DNA of 64,000 nucleotides. It comes from Thermochromatium tepidum ATCC 43061 (GTDB lineage: Bacteria; Pseudomonadota; Gammaproteobacteria; Chromatiales; Chromatiaceae). The notes below the pieces were generated by a model, which was not told where the DNA came from, did no database searches, and worked only from the letters and a program-made list of their open reading frames with translations. This document shows positions 28,061 through 36,739 of the stretch, one piece after another. Numbering within the stretch: the stretch's first letter is position 1; each line of letters begins with the position of its first letter. The stretch is from contig NZ_CP039268.1 in the NCBI RefSeq assembly GCF_009664085.1, positions 2,709,001-2,773,000 on the forward strand, in the 5' to 3' direction. Both the position numbers and the translations under genes were made by a program.

Positions 28061-31000
28061 ATGAAGGCCGCCATCCAGTCACTCAACCCGCTCGAAGTCC
28101 CCCTGTACGGCTCGCGTCTGATCGAGGCCAGTGCCGGTACCGGCAAGACCTTCACCCTGGCCATGCTCTATCTGCGTCTGGTCCTAGGACACGGCGGCGA
28201 GACGGCCTTCCCGCGTCCGCTCATGCCGCCTGAGATCCTGGTCGTGACCTTCACCAATGCCGCAACCGAAGAGCTGCGCGAGCGTATCCGGCGCCGGTTG
28301 GTGGAGGCGTCCGCCGTCTTTCGCGCTCAGACACCGCGCGATCCAAACGATCCATGGCTGCTCGGCCTGCGGGATCAATTGGCCGACAGCGATCTCGCCG
28401 ACCACGCCCGCCGCCTGGAACTGGCCGCCGACTGGATGGACGAGGCGGCCATCTCGACCATCCATGCCTGGTGCTACCGGATGCTGCGCGAACATGCCTT
28501 CGACGCGGCCTCTGCCTTCGAGCAGACCCTGGAGAACGACGACGCCGAACGTCTGCAACGGGCGGCTGAGGACTACTGGCGAACCTTCGTTCTGGGGTTA
28601 AGCGCACTGCATCTGGAGCCGGTTCTGGAGCAGTGGTCGCAGCCATCGGATCTGGCCAAGGCGGTCTGCGGTCTGCTGCCCCTGGCCGAATCTCTGCCGC
28701 CGGTCGCCGACCCGCCGGACGAGAGCGTCGGACGCTGTCTCAAGACCCGCCGAGACAGGATCGCGACGCTCAAGACCGACTGGCGCACCCAGGATCATAT
28801 CGGCGCCCTGGAGCGACTCTTCGAGCAGGCCGTCAAGGACAAGGCCTTCAAGCAAACCGCGCTCAACAAAAACCACCGCGCCAAGGTGCTGGATGGATTG
28901 CGGGCCTGGCTGGGGACGCCGGATCAGACCGAACTCGACATCTTCGGCGGCCAGTCCTGGAAGCGGATGTCCTCGCTGGCCATCGGCGAGATCTGGAACG
29001 ATCCGGACAAGGCCCCGGTCGACCATCCAGCCTGCCGCGCGCTGGCCGAGCTGCATGAAACATTCATCAGCCTGCCCGATCCCACCGAGGATCTGCTGAC
29101 TCACGCCGTCCACTGGATCAAAAGCCGCGTCGAGCGCGAAAAGCATCAGGGCGCGATCCTGACCCAGAACGACCTGCTGATCCGGTTCGATCAGGCACTC
29201 CAGGGCGAGGGCCGCGAACGCCTGGCCGCCGCCATCCGCCGACAGTTCCCGGTCGCCCTGGTCGACGAGTTCCAAGACACCGACCCGCTCCAGTACCGCA
29301 TCTTTTCATCCATCTACGAGATCCAGGCCAATCAGGCCGCGACCGGATTCTTCATGATTGGCGACCCCAAGCAGGCGATCTATGCCTTTCGTGGCGCCGA
29401 CATCCACACCTATCTGATCGCGCGTGCCGCCACCCAGGGCCGTCACTACACCCTGGATGTCAACTATCGCGCCTCGACCGACCTGATCGCGGCGATCAAC
29501 GCACTCTTCGAGCACGGCGAGCGCACCACCACGCACGGCGCCTTCCTGTTTCGCGAACCGAACGGTCAGGGCAACCCGGTCCCCTTCCATCCGGCCCAAG
29601 CCCGCCCACAGTCCGAACGGACCCTGACCATCGACGGCCGTCCCTGTCCGCCGCTTCAGGCCTGGATCATCCCGCCCGGCCCCAGCGGCACCCTGAACAA
29701 AGAGGCCTATCGCGCAGGCACCGCCAAGGCCGCCGCCCGCACCATCGCCGAGCTGTTGCGGCTCGGACAGGAGGGACGCGCCCTGTTGCCGCTGGATCCG
29801 GATGGCGAACGTCCACTCCAACCCAGCGATCTGGCCGTCCTGGTCAACAATCGCACCGAGGCCGAGGCCATCCGCGCCGAACTGCGCCGGCTCGGCGTGG
29901 CCAGCGTCTATCTCTCCGAGCGCGGCAATGTCTTCGACACCCAGATCGCGCGTGATCTGGCGGTGTTGCTGCGCGCCATCGCCGATCCCTTCGACGACCG
30001 GCTGATGCGTCAGGCATTGGCCACCCGCCTGCTCGCCCAGGGCCTGACGGATCTGGACCGGCTCAACAACGACGATCTGTATTGGGAGACACTGGGCGAG
30101 CGCCTGAGCGCCCTCAATGGGCGCTGGCGTCGTCAGGGATTCCTCCCCATGCTCTACCGTCTGATCGGCGAGTTCCAGATTGCCGAGCGTCTGCTCGCCA
30201 CCACGGACGGCGAGCGCACAATGACTGATCTATTGCATCTAGGCGAACTGCTCCAGCGCGCCAGCGAGGCGCTCGACGGTGAACAGGCCCTGGTGCGTTT
30301 TCTGGAAGAGGCCATCGCCGACAGCCGCATGGCCACGGGAGAGGCCCCGGAGGCGCGCCAACTGAGACTCGAAAGCGACGCGCGCCTGGTGCGGGTCGTC
30401 ACCATCCACAAATCCAAGGGGCTCGAATATCCCTTGGTGTTCCTGCCATTCATCGCCGACTGTCGGCGCGTCAGCGACAAGGATCGTCCACTCACGACCC
30501 ACGACGCCGAGCATCGGCTCCAGGTGCATCTGAGTGCAGACCCGGCGCGCGTCGCCCAGGCCGACCGCGAGCGTCTGGGCGAGGACCTGCGCAAGCTCTA
30601 CGTGGGGCTGACGCGCGCACGCTATGCCAATTGGTTGGGGTTGGGGGCGATCTCAGACCTCAGGCACTCGGCGCTCGGCTATCTGCTCGGCCTCAACGAC
30701 CTGGGTGAGAGGCCGGCAGGTGGGTCTGTCGCGACCGCTCGCGACGATCTCGCCGAGCGACTGCGGCCACTGACCTGGCTGACCTTGATCGAGCTGCCCT
30801 CCGGCGATCCACCCCGTCTGCGGGCCGAGATGCCGCTTAAACTCGAGGGCGCTCGCCCCGCACCCGAGTGGTACCCGCGCCCCTGGTGGATCAGTAGTTA
30901 CTCGGCGCTGAGTCGGGGCGCGCGGTTGGCCGAGACGCTCGACCCATCCGAGACCCTAGGATCTGAACGGCTCGAAGACAGGGTGGAAACGGCAAGCGAC

Positions 31001-31852
31001 GAGACAGCGCTCGAGGAGGCATCGCACCCAGACAACCCACTGGAGAGGCACTCGCCCGCAGGTAGCCTGCATGCCTTCCCGAGTGGCGCGCGCTACGGCA
31101 CCTTTCTACATGGACTGCTGGAATGGGCCGGACGTGCGAGCAGTCAGGCTCGACACGGCTTTGACTGCGCCCTCGCCATGACCGGGTCAAGGCGCCAGAT
31201 GCTCGAAAGGAGCTGCACACGGCGCGGACTGGGCGATTGGATCGAACCGCTCGACACCTGGCTGACCACACTGATTGACCGCACCTGGCACCTCGATGCG
31301 CTCGCCCTGCCCGATGGCAGGATTCCACAGCTGCGACTGGCTGACCTGGATCCAGACAGCTATCAGGTCGAGCTTGAATTTTGGATCGAGTGCTGCACGA
31401 TCGATCTGGGTCGACTCGACCAGCTCATCACCCAGCACACGCTCGCCGGTCGCAAACGGCCCAGGCTCGTCGCCTCCAGACTCAACGGGATGCTCAAGGG
31501 CTTCATCGATCTGGTGTTCGAGCACGAAGGGCGCTATTACGTGCTGGACTGGAAATCAAACCAGCTCGGCCAGGACGACAGCGCCTATACCCAGGAGGCC
31601 ATGTGCGCGGCCATCACCGAACGGCGCTATGATCTGCAATACGTCCTTTATCTGCTGGCACTGCACCGTCAGCTCCGGGCGCGTCTGCCGGACTACGACT
31701 ATGACCGCCATCTCGGCGGGGCCATCTATGTCTTTCTGCGCGGCACTAGCTCGGCAAGCCAGGGCCTGTTCATGGAGCGCCCGCCGCGCGCTTTGATCGA
31801 GTCGCTCGATCGACTCTTTGCTGGAGCTTTTATTAACCAGGCCCTTAAATAG
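28061..31852 (+). CDS. recB: exodeoxyribonuclease V beta subunit RecB, C-terminus altered by an inserted element
   Basis: 3'-5' helicase and sole nuclease of RecBCD; 1263 residues from the ATG at 28061, which has GGAGGG four bases upstream. Walker A is IEASAGTGKTFTLAMLYLR near residue 20, followed by VTFTNAATEELRERIR and LVDEFQDTDPLQYRIF (Walker B). VNYRAS and VVTIHKSKGLEYPLVFLPF are helicase motifs. The nuclease domain has GFIDLVFEHEGRYYVLDWKS with the catalytic acidic residues and lysine. The last eight residues and stop lie in the inverted repeat of a transposon remnant beginning at 31827, so the natural C-terminus after LFAG is replaced. The nuclease core is intact. Confidence 0.95.
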   Translation: MKAAIQSLNPLEVPLYGSRLIEASAGTGKTFTLAMLYLRLVLGHGGETAFPRPLMPPEILVVTFTNAATEELRERIRRRLVEASAVFRAQTPRDPNDPWLLGLRDQLADSDLADHARRLELAADWMDEAAISTIHAWCYRMLREHAFDAASAFEQTLENDDAERLQRAAEDYWRTFVLGLSALHLEPVLEQWSQPSDLAKAVCGLLPLAESLPPVADPPDESVGRCLKTRRDRIATLKTDWRTQDHIGALERLFEQAVKDKAFKQTALNKNHRAKVLDGLRAWLGTPDQTELDIFGGQSWKRMSSLAIGEIWNDPDKAPVDHPACRALAELHETFISLPDPTEDLLTHAVHWIKSRVEREKHQGAILTQNDLLIRFDQALQGEGRERLAAAIRRQFPVALVDEFQDTDPLQYRIFSSIYEIQANQAATGFFMIGDPKQAIYAFRGADIHTYLIARAATQGRHYTLDVNYRASTDLIAAINALFEHGERTTTHGAFLFREPNGQGNPVPFHPAQARPQSERTLTIDGRPCPPLQAWIIPPGPSGTLNKEAYRAGTAKAAARTIAELLRLGQEGRALLPLDPDGERPLQPSDLAVLVNNRTEAEAIRAELRRLGVASVYLSERGNVFDTQIARDLAVLLRAIADPFDDRLMRQALATRLLAQGLTDLDRLNNDDLYWETLGERLSALNGRWRRQGFLPMLYRLIGEFQIAERLLATTDGERTMTDLLHLGELLQRASEALDGEQALVRFLEEAIADSRMATGEAPEARQLRLESDARLVRVVTIHKSKGLEYPLVFLPFIADCRRVSDKDRPLTTHDAEHRLQVHLSADPARVAQADRERLGEDLRKLYVGLTRARYANWLGLGAISDLRHSALGYLLGLNDLGERPAGGSVATARDDLAERLRPLTWLTLIELPSGDPPRLRAEMPLKLEGARPAPEWYPRPWWISSYSALSRGARLAETLDPSETLGSERLEDRVETASDETALEEASHPDNPLERHSPAGSLHAFPSGARYGTFLHGLLEWAGRASSQARHGFDCALAMTGSRRQMLERSCTRRGLGDWIEPLDTWLTTLIDRTWHLDALALPDGRIPQLRLADLDPDSYQVELEFWIECCTIDLGRLDQLITQHTLAGRKRPRLVASRLNGMLKGFIDLVFEHEGRYYVLDWKSNQLGQDDSAYTQEAMCAAITERRYDLQYVLYLLALHRQLRARLPDYDYDRHLGGAIYVFLRGTSSASQGLFMERPPRALIESLDRLFAGAFINQALK

Positions 31853-32470
31853 ACTGGTGATGGTTAGGGTATCCGGGCAGCCTGAGCAGGCCCGTCTCCC
31901 GCCCGCGGGAGCATAGGTATCTACACAATTTCATCTTCCCTTTGGCGCGCACCAGCCACAACTGGCCGTCGCGCGTCCAGCGGCGCAGATGGCCGACCGA
32001 ATCCGCTTCGCGATCAATCACATGTACCAACCGGGGGCCGAATTTCTGCTGCTCCAGCCAACTCAGCCGCTCGCTCAATTCGTCCAGAGGCGAAGACACC
32101 TTGGGGCTGATCGTGTCGGCACACGAGCTCCAGACGCCTTGGGCCGTCACCAGATCCTGCACCGGCACCCCCAAGGGCGCGCCATCCTCGGCACTGACCA
32201 GGAGGCTGCTTTGCAGTTCGTCGCCCACATCCGTGGCATGGGTCATTTGCAGGCGATCCCGTTTCGAGGCGTGCCCTCCATCGTTCACTCTCGACCAGTC
32301 CGCCACCGCCAACACATACTCACCGCCATTTTGTACCTTATCTTCCCCGCGAGAAATCCCCCGAATAGAGCCGGGTTTGTGTAGATACCCATGCCGCGGG
32401 AGAGGGGGACATAGGCGAGCGTGTTGCCGCCCCAGACACCGAATGGATTTAAGGGCCTATTTAATAAAAG
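31827..32470. mobile_element. decayed insertion sequence with 24-bp inverted repeats, entering the recB 3' end
   Basis: Imperfect 24-bp inverted repeats bound the element: left at 31827-31850 and right at 32447-32470, 22 of 24 positions pairing. Inside is a second inverted pair, 31911-31928 and 32377-32394 (17 of 18 match), and remnants of an IS4-like transposase on the minus strand. At 644 bp it is too short for a functional IS4-family element, so it is internally deleted or nested. No clear target duplication was found: the flanks of the two ends differ. The left repeat supplies the last codons and stop of recB. Confidence 0.65.
31845..32430 (-). pseudogene. IS4-like transposase fragment
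   Basis: Minus-strand remnant of a DDE transposase. The best frame (31845-32315) reads LAVADWSRVNDGGHASKRDR, then SLLVSAEDGAPLGVPVQD and VHVIDREADSVGHLRRW followed by WLVRAKGKM. The DREAD motif with its preceding VIxD is the second catalytic region of IS4-family enzymes. The N-terminal zinc/helical region and the C-terminal catalytic glutamate region (the YREK signature) are missing, and a second frame at 32285-32488 covers other debris, so a frameshift and deletions have occurred. Not functional. Confidence 0.7.
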
Positions 32471-32643
32471 ACTTGATTTAAGCGCCAAGTTCGATATTAT
32501 CGAGCGCGGCTGACACGGCCACTCTGACCCCGAAATCTGTTGTATTTTTGGTCAAAACTTGACCTAACTTTTTTGCCGACTCTCTGTGTATGCTTGAGCT
32601 TGTCTATCAGATTGATTTTTCAAGCAAAAGTTATCCACAAGGG
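32471..32643 (+). promoter_or_regulatory. probable CRISPR leader
   Basis: The 173 bases before the first CRISPR repeat are noticeably AT-rich against this GC-rich genome, with T runs at about 32568 and 32615. This is on the side where the repeats are identical, while the opposite end of the array is degenerate, as expected for a leader. The last bases contain TTATCCACA at 32631-32639, an exact DnaA-box sequence four bases before repeat 1. No clear -10/-35 pair could be assigned. Confidence 0.6.
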
Positions 32644-33167
32644 GTTCGCATCGAGACCCGCTTTTGAGGGGATTAAGACTCCGACCGGGCCAGCGCGATT
32701 CCGTATTAGTTAGGTTCGCATCGAGACCCGCTTTTGAGGGGATTAAGACTCGTCTGTTTCGCGGCAGACGACAAATTTGTTTAGTTCGCATCGAGACCCG
32801 CTTTTGAGGGGATTAAGACGCCATAGGCGCTCTGACACAAGGGCCGCGCGGAGTTCGCATCGAGACCCGCTTTTGAGGGGATTAAGACCCCAGTTTCGAG
32901 GCGCGGATGACATCGAAACGGCGTTCGCATCGAGACCCGCTTTTGAGGGGATTAAGACCACAGGCCGAACGCATACTTGAAAAACATTTTGTAGTTCGCA
33001 TCGAGACCCGCTTTTGAGGGGATTAAGACCGCTCAAGATCTAAAGCTTCCGCCCGCTCTTGCGTTCGCATCGAGACCCGCTTTTGAGGGGATTAAGACCG
33101 CTCAAGATCTAAAGCTTCCGCCCGCTCTTGCGTTCGCATCGAGACCCGCTTTTGAGGGGATTAAGAC
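32644..33167 (+). CRISPR. orphan CRISPR array, eight identical 36-nt repeats
   Basis: The repeat begins GTTCGCATCGAGACCCGCTT and ends GAGGGGATTAAGAC. Copies start at 32644, 32714, 32784, 32853, 32923, 32994, 33063 and 33132; all eight look identical. The seven spacers are 33-35 nt. Spacers 6 (33030-33062) and 7 (33099-33131) are identical, a repeat-spacer duplication. The 3' end ATTAAGAC resembles the usual ATTGAAAC handle, which with the AT-rich leader on the left supports plus-strand transcription. No cas gene lies in the window, so the subtype is not assignable and maturation would need Cas proteins encoded elsewhere. It lies between recB and recD. Confidence 0.97.
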
Positions 33168-33175
33168 TTGCCCCC

Positions 33176-33262
33176 CTGTCGTCCCCCCGCACGCGGGGGG
33201 ACGAACTATCTGTAACTGAACTTGTCGACCGTCACGCTGTCGTCCCCCCGCACGCGGGGGAC
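33176..33262 (+). repeat. two type I-E-like CRISPR repeats at the distal end of the array
   Basis: Two copies of a second palindromic repeat occur 61 bases apart: one beginning CTGTCGTCCCCCCGCACGCG at 33176, the other with the same start at 33237. The second copy has one G fewer in its G run. A 61-base period equals a 29-nt repeat plus a 32-nt spacer, the geometry of type I-E arrays, and the G/C-rich stem resembles I-E repeats. The second copy runs directly into the degenerate 36-nt-type repeat at 33263. A simple pair of GC hairpins is the alternative reading. Confidence 0.6.
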
Positions 33263-33299
33263 GTTCGCATTGAGAACCGTTTCTGAGGGGATTATTAAC
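33263..33299 (+). repeat. degenerate terminal CRISPR repeat
   Basis: A 37-base sequence beginning GTTCGCATTGAGAACCGTTT and ending GAGGGGATTATTAAC matches the main 36-nt repeat with several substitutions and one extra base. It marks the trailer end of the original array. The two type I-E-like repeats lie between it and repeat 8, so foreign repeat material was placed inside the older array rather than beyond it. Confidence 0.85.
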
Positions 33300-33638
33300 C
33301 CAGCCGCAAATAAAGACGTGGATCACTCCTGAAGACCTCCCCCGCCAACGCCTCCGGTAGGAGCGGCTTTAGCCGCGATTTTGGCGGTTGAGGCGGGAGA
33401 GGCGCATGAATCGCACCTTACGGCGCTCCTCCATCGTGCTTTGATCAAGGTGCCTTTTGAGCCTTCTTCCCAAAGATATTTATGGGCCACCTTAATAAGG
33501 TGACCGATCAAGACCCTCGGGCCAAAAGGCTAAAACACGCCGTAGGAGCGCCGTAAGGCGCGATCCACATCTAATGGCTCAGGCCACAAGGCTTAAACCA
33601 GCGTCGGGTCGAGCGCATCACGTAACAGCTCGGGGTCC
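33300..33638. repeat. REP-like intergenic repeats between CRISPR and recD
   Basis: No gene is seen. The stretch holds several short repeats. GTAGGAGCGGCTTTAGCCGC at about 33357 and GTAGGAGCGCCGTAAGGCGC at about 33542 are of one REP-like family. An inverted copy of the second type lies at about 33408-33431. Direct repeats GGCCAAAAGGCTAAAAC (about 33520) and GGCCACAAGGCTTAAAC (about 33582) flank the second copy. This looks like a cluster of genome-wide palindromic repeats, possibly spread by a REP-associated transposase. Confidence 0.6.
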
Positions 33639-35903
33639 ATGCGAATCGACATCGGTATGTTGGTAGGCAACATGATCGCGCACGACGGGGAGGGACAAAG
33701 GGCCTTGCAGCTAGAGGACTGGGATAGGCTTGGCGCCCTACGCCCGCTCGATCTGGCCCTGACCCGATTCATCCGGGCGCATGGACCGGAAACGGATCCC
33801 TGGGTCCTGTTGGCGATCGCCCTGACCAGCGCGCGCACCGGTCAGGGTCACATCTGTCTAGACCTGAAGGCCGCGCTCGAATCGCCGCACACCCTATTGA
33901 CCGCAGGCGACGCGGATCTGCCCGCGTCGCCAGGACCTGGTGCCGAGCTGGCTGCATGGCTCGCGACCCTGACGCTGGACGACTGGGTGGCGCGTCTGAC
34001 GCAGTCCAGCGTGATCGAGAAGGCCTGGGCGTCGCGCCCGCCATCCGACACCACTGCGGCCAAGATAGCCGCGCCCCAGTCCGAGCCGGCGCCCCTGGTC
34101 CTCGGCGGGACGCCTGAACGCCCGTTGCTCTATCTACGCCGCTACTGGACCTATGAGCAACGCATCCAGGCAGGCCTCTCAGCGCGTCTTCACCGGACGC
34201 TCGACCAGCCTGAGGACAGGATGCGCGCCTTGCTCGAGGTGCTCTTTGAGGCCGAGGAGTCCGGCACACTCCCCTGGCAACGCATCGCCTGTGCGCTGGC
34301 CGCGTGCCGTGCCTTCGCCATCATCACCGGCGGTCCGGGCACAGGCAAGACCACCACGGTCGTGCGTCTGCTCGCCTTGCTGCAAAGCCTTGCGCTGGAG
34401 GCCGGCGCATCGCCGCTGCGTATCCGGCTTGCTGCCCCGACCGGAAAGGCGGCGGCACGGCTCAACGAATCCATTGCCGGACAGGTTGAACGCCTGCCTT
34501 TCGACCGACTCCCCGACATTCGCCCAGCGATCCCGATCCAGGCCGTCACCCTGCATCGTCTGCTCGGTCCGCTCCCAGACAGCCGCGGCTTCCGCTATCG
34601 CGCCGGGCATCCGCTGCCGGCTGATCTGGTGGTCGTCGATGAGGCCTCGATGCTTGATGTCGAGCTGATGGCGGCGCTCCTCGATGCGCTGCGACCCGAG
34701 GCGCGCCTGATCCTACTCGGCGACCAGGATCAACTCGCCTCGGTCGAGGCCGGTGCCGTGCTGGGCGACCTGTGTCGGCGCGCCCGCGCGGCGCATTACA
34801 CCCCCAAGACGCGCGACTGGTTGGAGCGGGTGACAGGCGCGCGCTTGCCTGAAGCGCTGATCGATCCGGCGGGCCGACCGCTGGATCAAGCCATCGTCAT
34901 GCTGCGTCACAGCTATCGCTTTCGCGCCGAGGGCGGGATCGGCGCCCTGGCCGAGCTGGTCAACACCGGGCGGCTGGACGGCGCACCGGTCAGCGCACCC
35001 TGCACCGCCTTGGATACCCTCTTTGCTCGCCGCTCCGACCCAAGTCTCGGACAGATCCGGCGGATTCGTCTGAGCGACGAACGCGACCCCCGCTTCGACC
35101 AACTGGTGTTCACGGCCTACTGGGGACGCTCGGGCTATCTCGCACTGCTGCACGAACAGCGCCCACCGGACGATGCCCCTCCCGAAGCCTTCGACGCCTG
35201 GGCGCGCGCCGTGCTCAGGGCCCAGGCGGGATTCCAGCTGCTCACCGCCTTGCGCCAAGGACCCTGGGGGGCCGAGGGACTGAATCGGCGCATCCAGCAT
35301 CGATTGAGCCAGGGCCCAGATGCATCCAGCCTCGGCGCAAGGACATCAACTCAGATCCAGATCCAAGGCGGCCAACCTTGGTTCGAGGGACGCCCGGTGC
35401 TCGTGACCTGCAACGACTATCGTCTGGGCCTGATGAACGGCGATATCGGGATCACCCTGCGCGTGCCGGTCAAATCCACTCCCCCCCAAAGGTGGGAGAG
35501 AGGACAGGGTGAGGGGGCGCAGCCATCCAGCGTGCTGCGCGTCGCCTTCCCGTCCGGTGATGGCAGCGACGCCATTCGCTGGATCCTGCCCAGCCGCTTG
35601 CAGAACGTCGAGACCGTGTTTGCCATGACGGTGCACAAGTCGCAGGGTTCAGAGTTCGACCATACCGCCCTGATCCTGCCCCCAGTCTCCAGTCCGGTTC
35701 TGACACGCGAGCTGCTCTATACCGCGATTACCCGCGCTAAGTCGGTCTTCACCCTGATCGACACCCAAGAGGAGGTGCTTTGCGGGGCGCTCGGGCGGCG
35801 GGTGGAGCGCGCGAGCGGACTGGCGCTGGCGCTCGACTCGGACCAGGACGCCTCTTTGAACGAGGATCAGCCGTCCGCCCGGGGCGGGGCGAGCGACTCA
35901 TAG
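33639..35903 (+). CDS. recD: exodeoxyribonuclease V alpha subunit RecD
   Basis: 5'-3' helicase of RecBCD. The protein is 754 residues, well above the 608 of E. coli. Walker A is ITGGPGTGKTTTVVRLLALL at about 228-247, then LRIRLAAPTGKAAARLNES, VVVDEASMLDVELMAALLDA (Walker B) and ILLGDQDQLASVEAGAVLGD. The C-terminal motifs are LMNGDIGITL, FAMTVHKSQGSEFDHTALIL and ELLYTAITRAK. Between GITLRV and VAFPSGDG an extra segment, VKSTPPQRWERGQGEGAQPS, is encoded by a repeat-like sequence inserted in frame. The start could also be a later ATG at 33657 or 33672. The 3' end overlaps the convergent dehydrogenase gene by 37 bases. Confidence 0.95.
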   Translation: MRIDIGMLVGNMIAHDGEGQRALQLEDWDRLGALRPLDLALTRFIRAHGPETDPWVLLAIALTSARTGQGHICLDLKAALESPHTLLTAGDADLPASPGPGAELAAWLATLTLDDWVARLTQSSVIEKAWASRPPSDTTAAKIAAPQSEPAPLVLGGTPERPLLYLRRYWTYEQRIQAGLSARLHRTLDQPEDRMRALLEVLFEAEESGTLPWQRIACALAACRAFAIITGGPGTGKTTTVVRLLALLQSLALEAGASPLRIRLAAPTGKAAARLNESIAGQVERLPFDRLPDIRPAIPIQAVTLHRLLGPLPDSRGFRYRAGHPLPADLVVVDEASMLDVELMAALLDALRPEARLILLGDQDQLASVEAGAVLGDLCRRARAAHYTPKTRDWLERVTGARLPEALIDPAGRPLDQAIVMLRHSYRFRAEGGIGALAELVNTGRLDGAPVSAPCTALDTLFARRSDPSLGQIRRIRLSDERDPRFDQLVFTAYWGRSGYLALLHEQRPPDDAPPEAFDAWARAVLRAQAGFQLLTALRQGPWGAEGLNRRIQHRLSQGPDASSLGARTSTQIQIQGGQPWFEGRPVLVTCNDYRLGLMNGDIGITLRVPVKSTPPQRWERGQGEGAQPSSVLRVAFPSGDGSDAIRWILPSRLQNVETVFAMTVHKSQGSEFDHTALILPPVSSPVLTRELLYTAITRAKSVFTLIDTQEEVLCGALGRRVERASGLALALDSDQDASLNEDQPSARGGASDS
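35479..35519 (+). repeat. repeat element inserted in frame in recD
   Basis: The sequence CTCCCCCCCAAAGGTGGGAG followed by AGAGGACAGGGTGAGGGGGC has a C-rich arm pairing with GGTGGGAG and the GAGAGGRCAGGGTGAGGGGG tail typical of a common proteobacterial intergenic repeat. A related sequence lies upstream of argS at about 40251-40288. Here it is translated as part of RecD without disrupting the frame. Confidence 0.6.
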
Positions 35904-36739
35904 AGCGCCGAATAGTCCGCCTCGGCAAAGCCCCTGGCCTCGGCCTCGCGACAGCCGGACTCGATGGCCGCGATCAGCCGGACATCCAATCCAGAGGCTT
36001 CGGCCACGCGCCTGAACAGCACGACATCCTTGTGCAGATGTTTGAGCGGAAAGTTGGCCATTCCGTAGTCGTGCGCCAGATACCTGGCGAGCTTCTTGTC
36101 GAAGGTCTGGGCATACAGCGCGCTTGCACGCAGGAGTTCCATGAAGGTCTCGACTGCGATCCCCTCGCGCCGCACCAATCCGAGGCTCAGGGCAAAGGTC
36201 GCCGTCAGACCGGCGATCAGCTGATTCATGGCCAGCTTCAGGACCGCGCCCTGCCCCACGGGGCCGATCAGGTGCGGATCCCGGCTCAGGGCGCGGAAGA
36301 CGGGCAGACAGCGCGCATAGAGATCCGGGTCGCCACCCGCCATGAGGATGAGCCTCCCATCGCGCGCCTCGGGCAGACTACCGAGCACCGGGGCCTCCAG
36401 ATAGGCGCCACCCGCGGTAGACACCCGCTCGGCGATCTCCTGGCTCTCGTCTGGGGCGATGGTCCCCATCTGAATCAGGATGCGCCCGGCCAACGACTGG
36501 GTCTCGCCCGGTTTGAACAGGGTCGTATGGATGGCCTGGGCATCGCTCAAGAGGAGCAGGGTCAGATCCGCGGCCTCGATCGCCTCCCAGACATTGCTGG
36601 CTAGATTGAGCCCGCGCCGGCGCGCCGACTCGGCCCGCTCGGCACCGCGATTCCAGCCGATGACCTCATAGCCCTGATGCTTGAGCCGTAGCGCGACCTC
36701 GGCGCCAAGTAGACCCATCCCCAATACCGCGACCTTCAT
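35867..36739 (-). CDS. NAD(P)-dependent beta-hydroxyacid dehydrogenase family protein
   Basis: Protein of 290 residues in the 3-hydroxyisobutyrate/6-phosphogluconate dehydrogenase family (GLYR1/GarR type). The N-terminal Rossmann motif is [20 protein letters not shown]. The substrate-binding signature [18 protein letters not shown] is near 110-130, and the catalytic lysine lies in [20 protein letters not shown]. The C-terminal helical domain includes [13 protein letters not shown]. Likely reduces or oxidises a small hydroxyacid or semialdehyde such as glyoxylate or succinic semialdehyde; substrate not determinable. aroE begins just upstream with a four-base overlap, so the two are co-transcribed. 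Confidence 0.85.
   Translation of the reverse strand: MKVAVLGMGLLGAEVALRLKHQGYEVIGWNRGAERAESARRRGLNLASNVWEAIEAADLTLLLLSDAQAIHTTLFKPGETQSLAGRILIQMGTIAPDESQEIAERVSTAGGAYLEAPVLGSLPEARDGRLILMAGGDPDLYARCLPVFRALSRDPHLIGPVGQGAVLKLAMNQLIAGLTATFALSLGLVRREGIAVETFMELLRASALYAQTFDKKLARYLAHDYGMANFPLKHLHKDVVLFRRVAEASGLDVRLIAAIESGCREAEARGFAEADYSALYESLAPPRADG

Noticed and set aside
33178-33262. Pair of intrinsic terminators
   Set aside because: Stems are strong but no T run follows either, and the 61-base period fits CRISPR geometry better.
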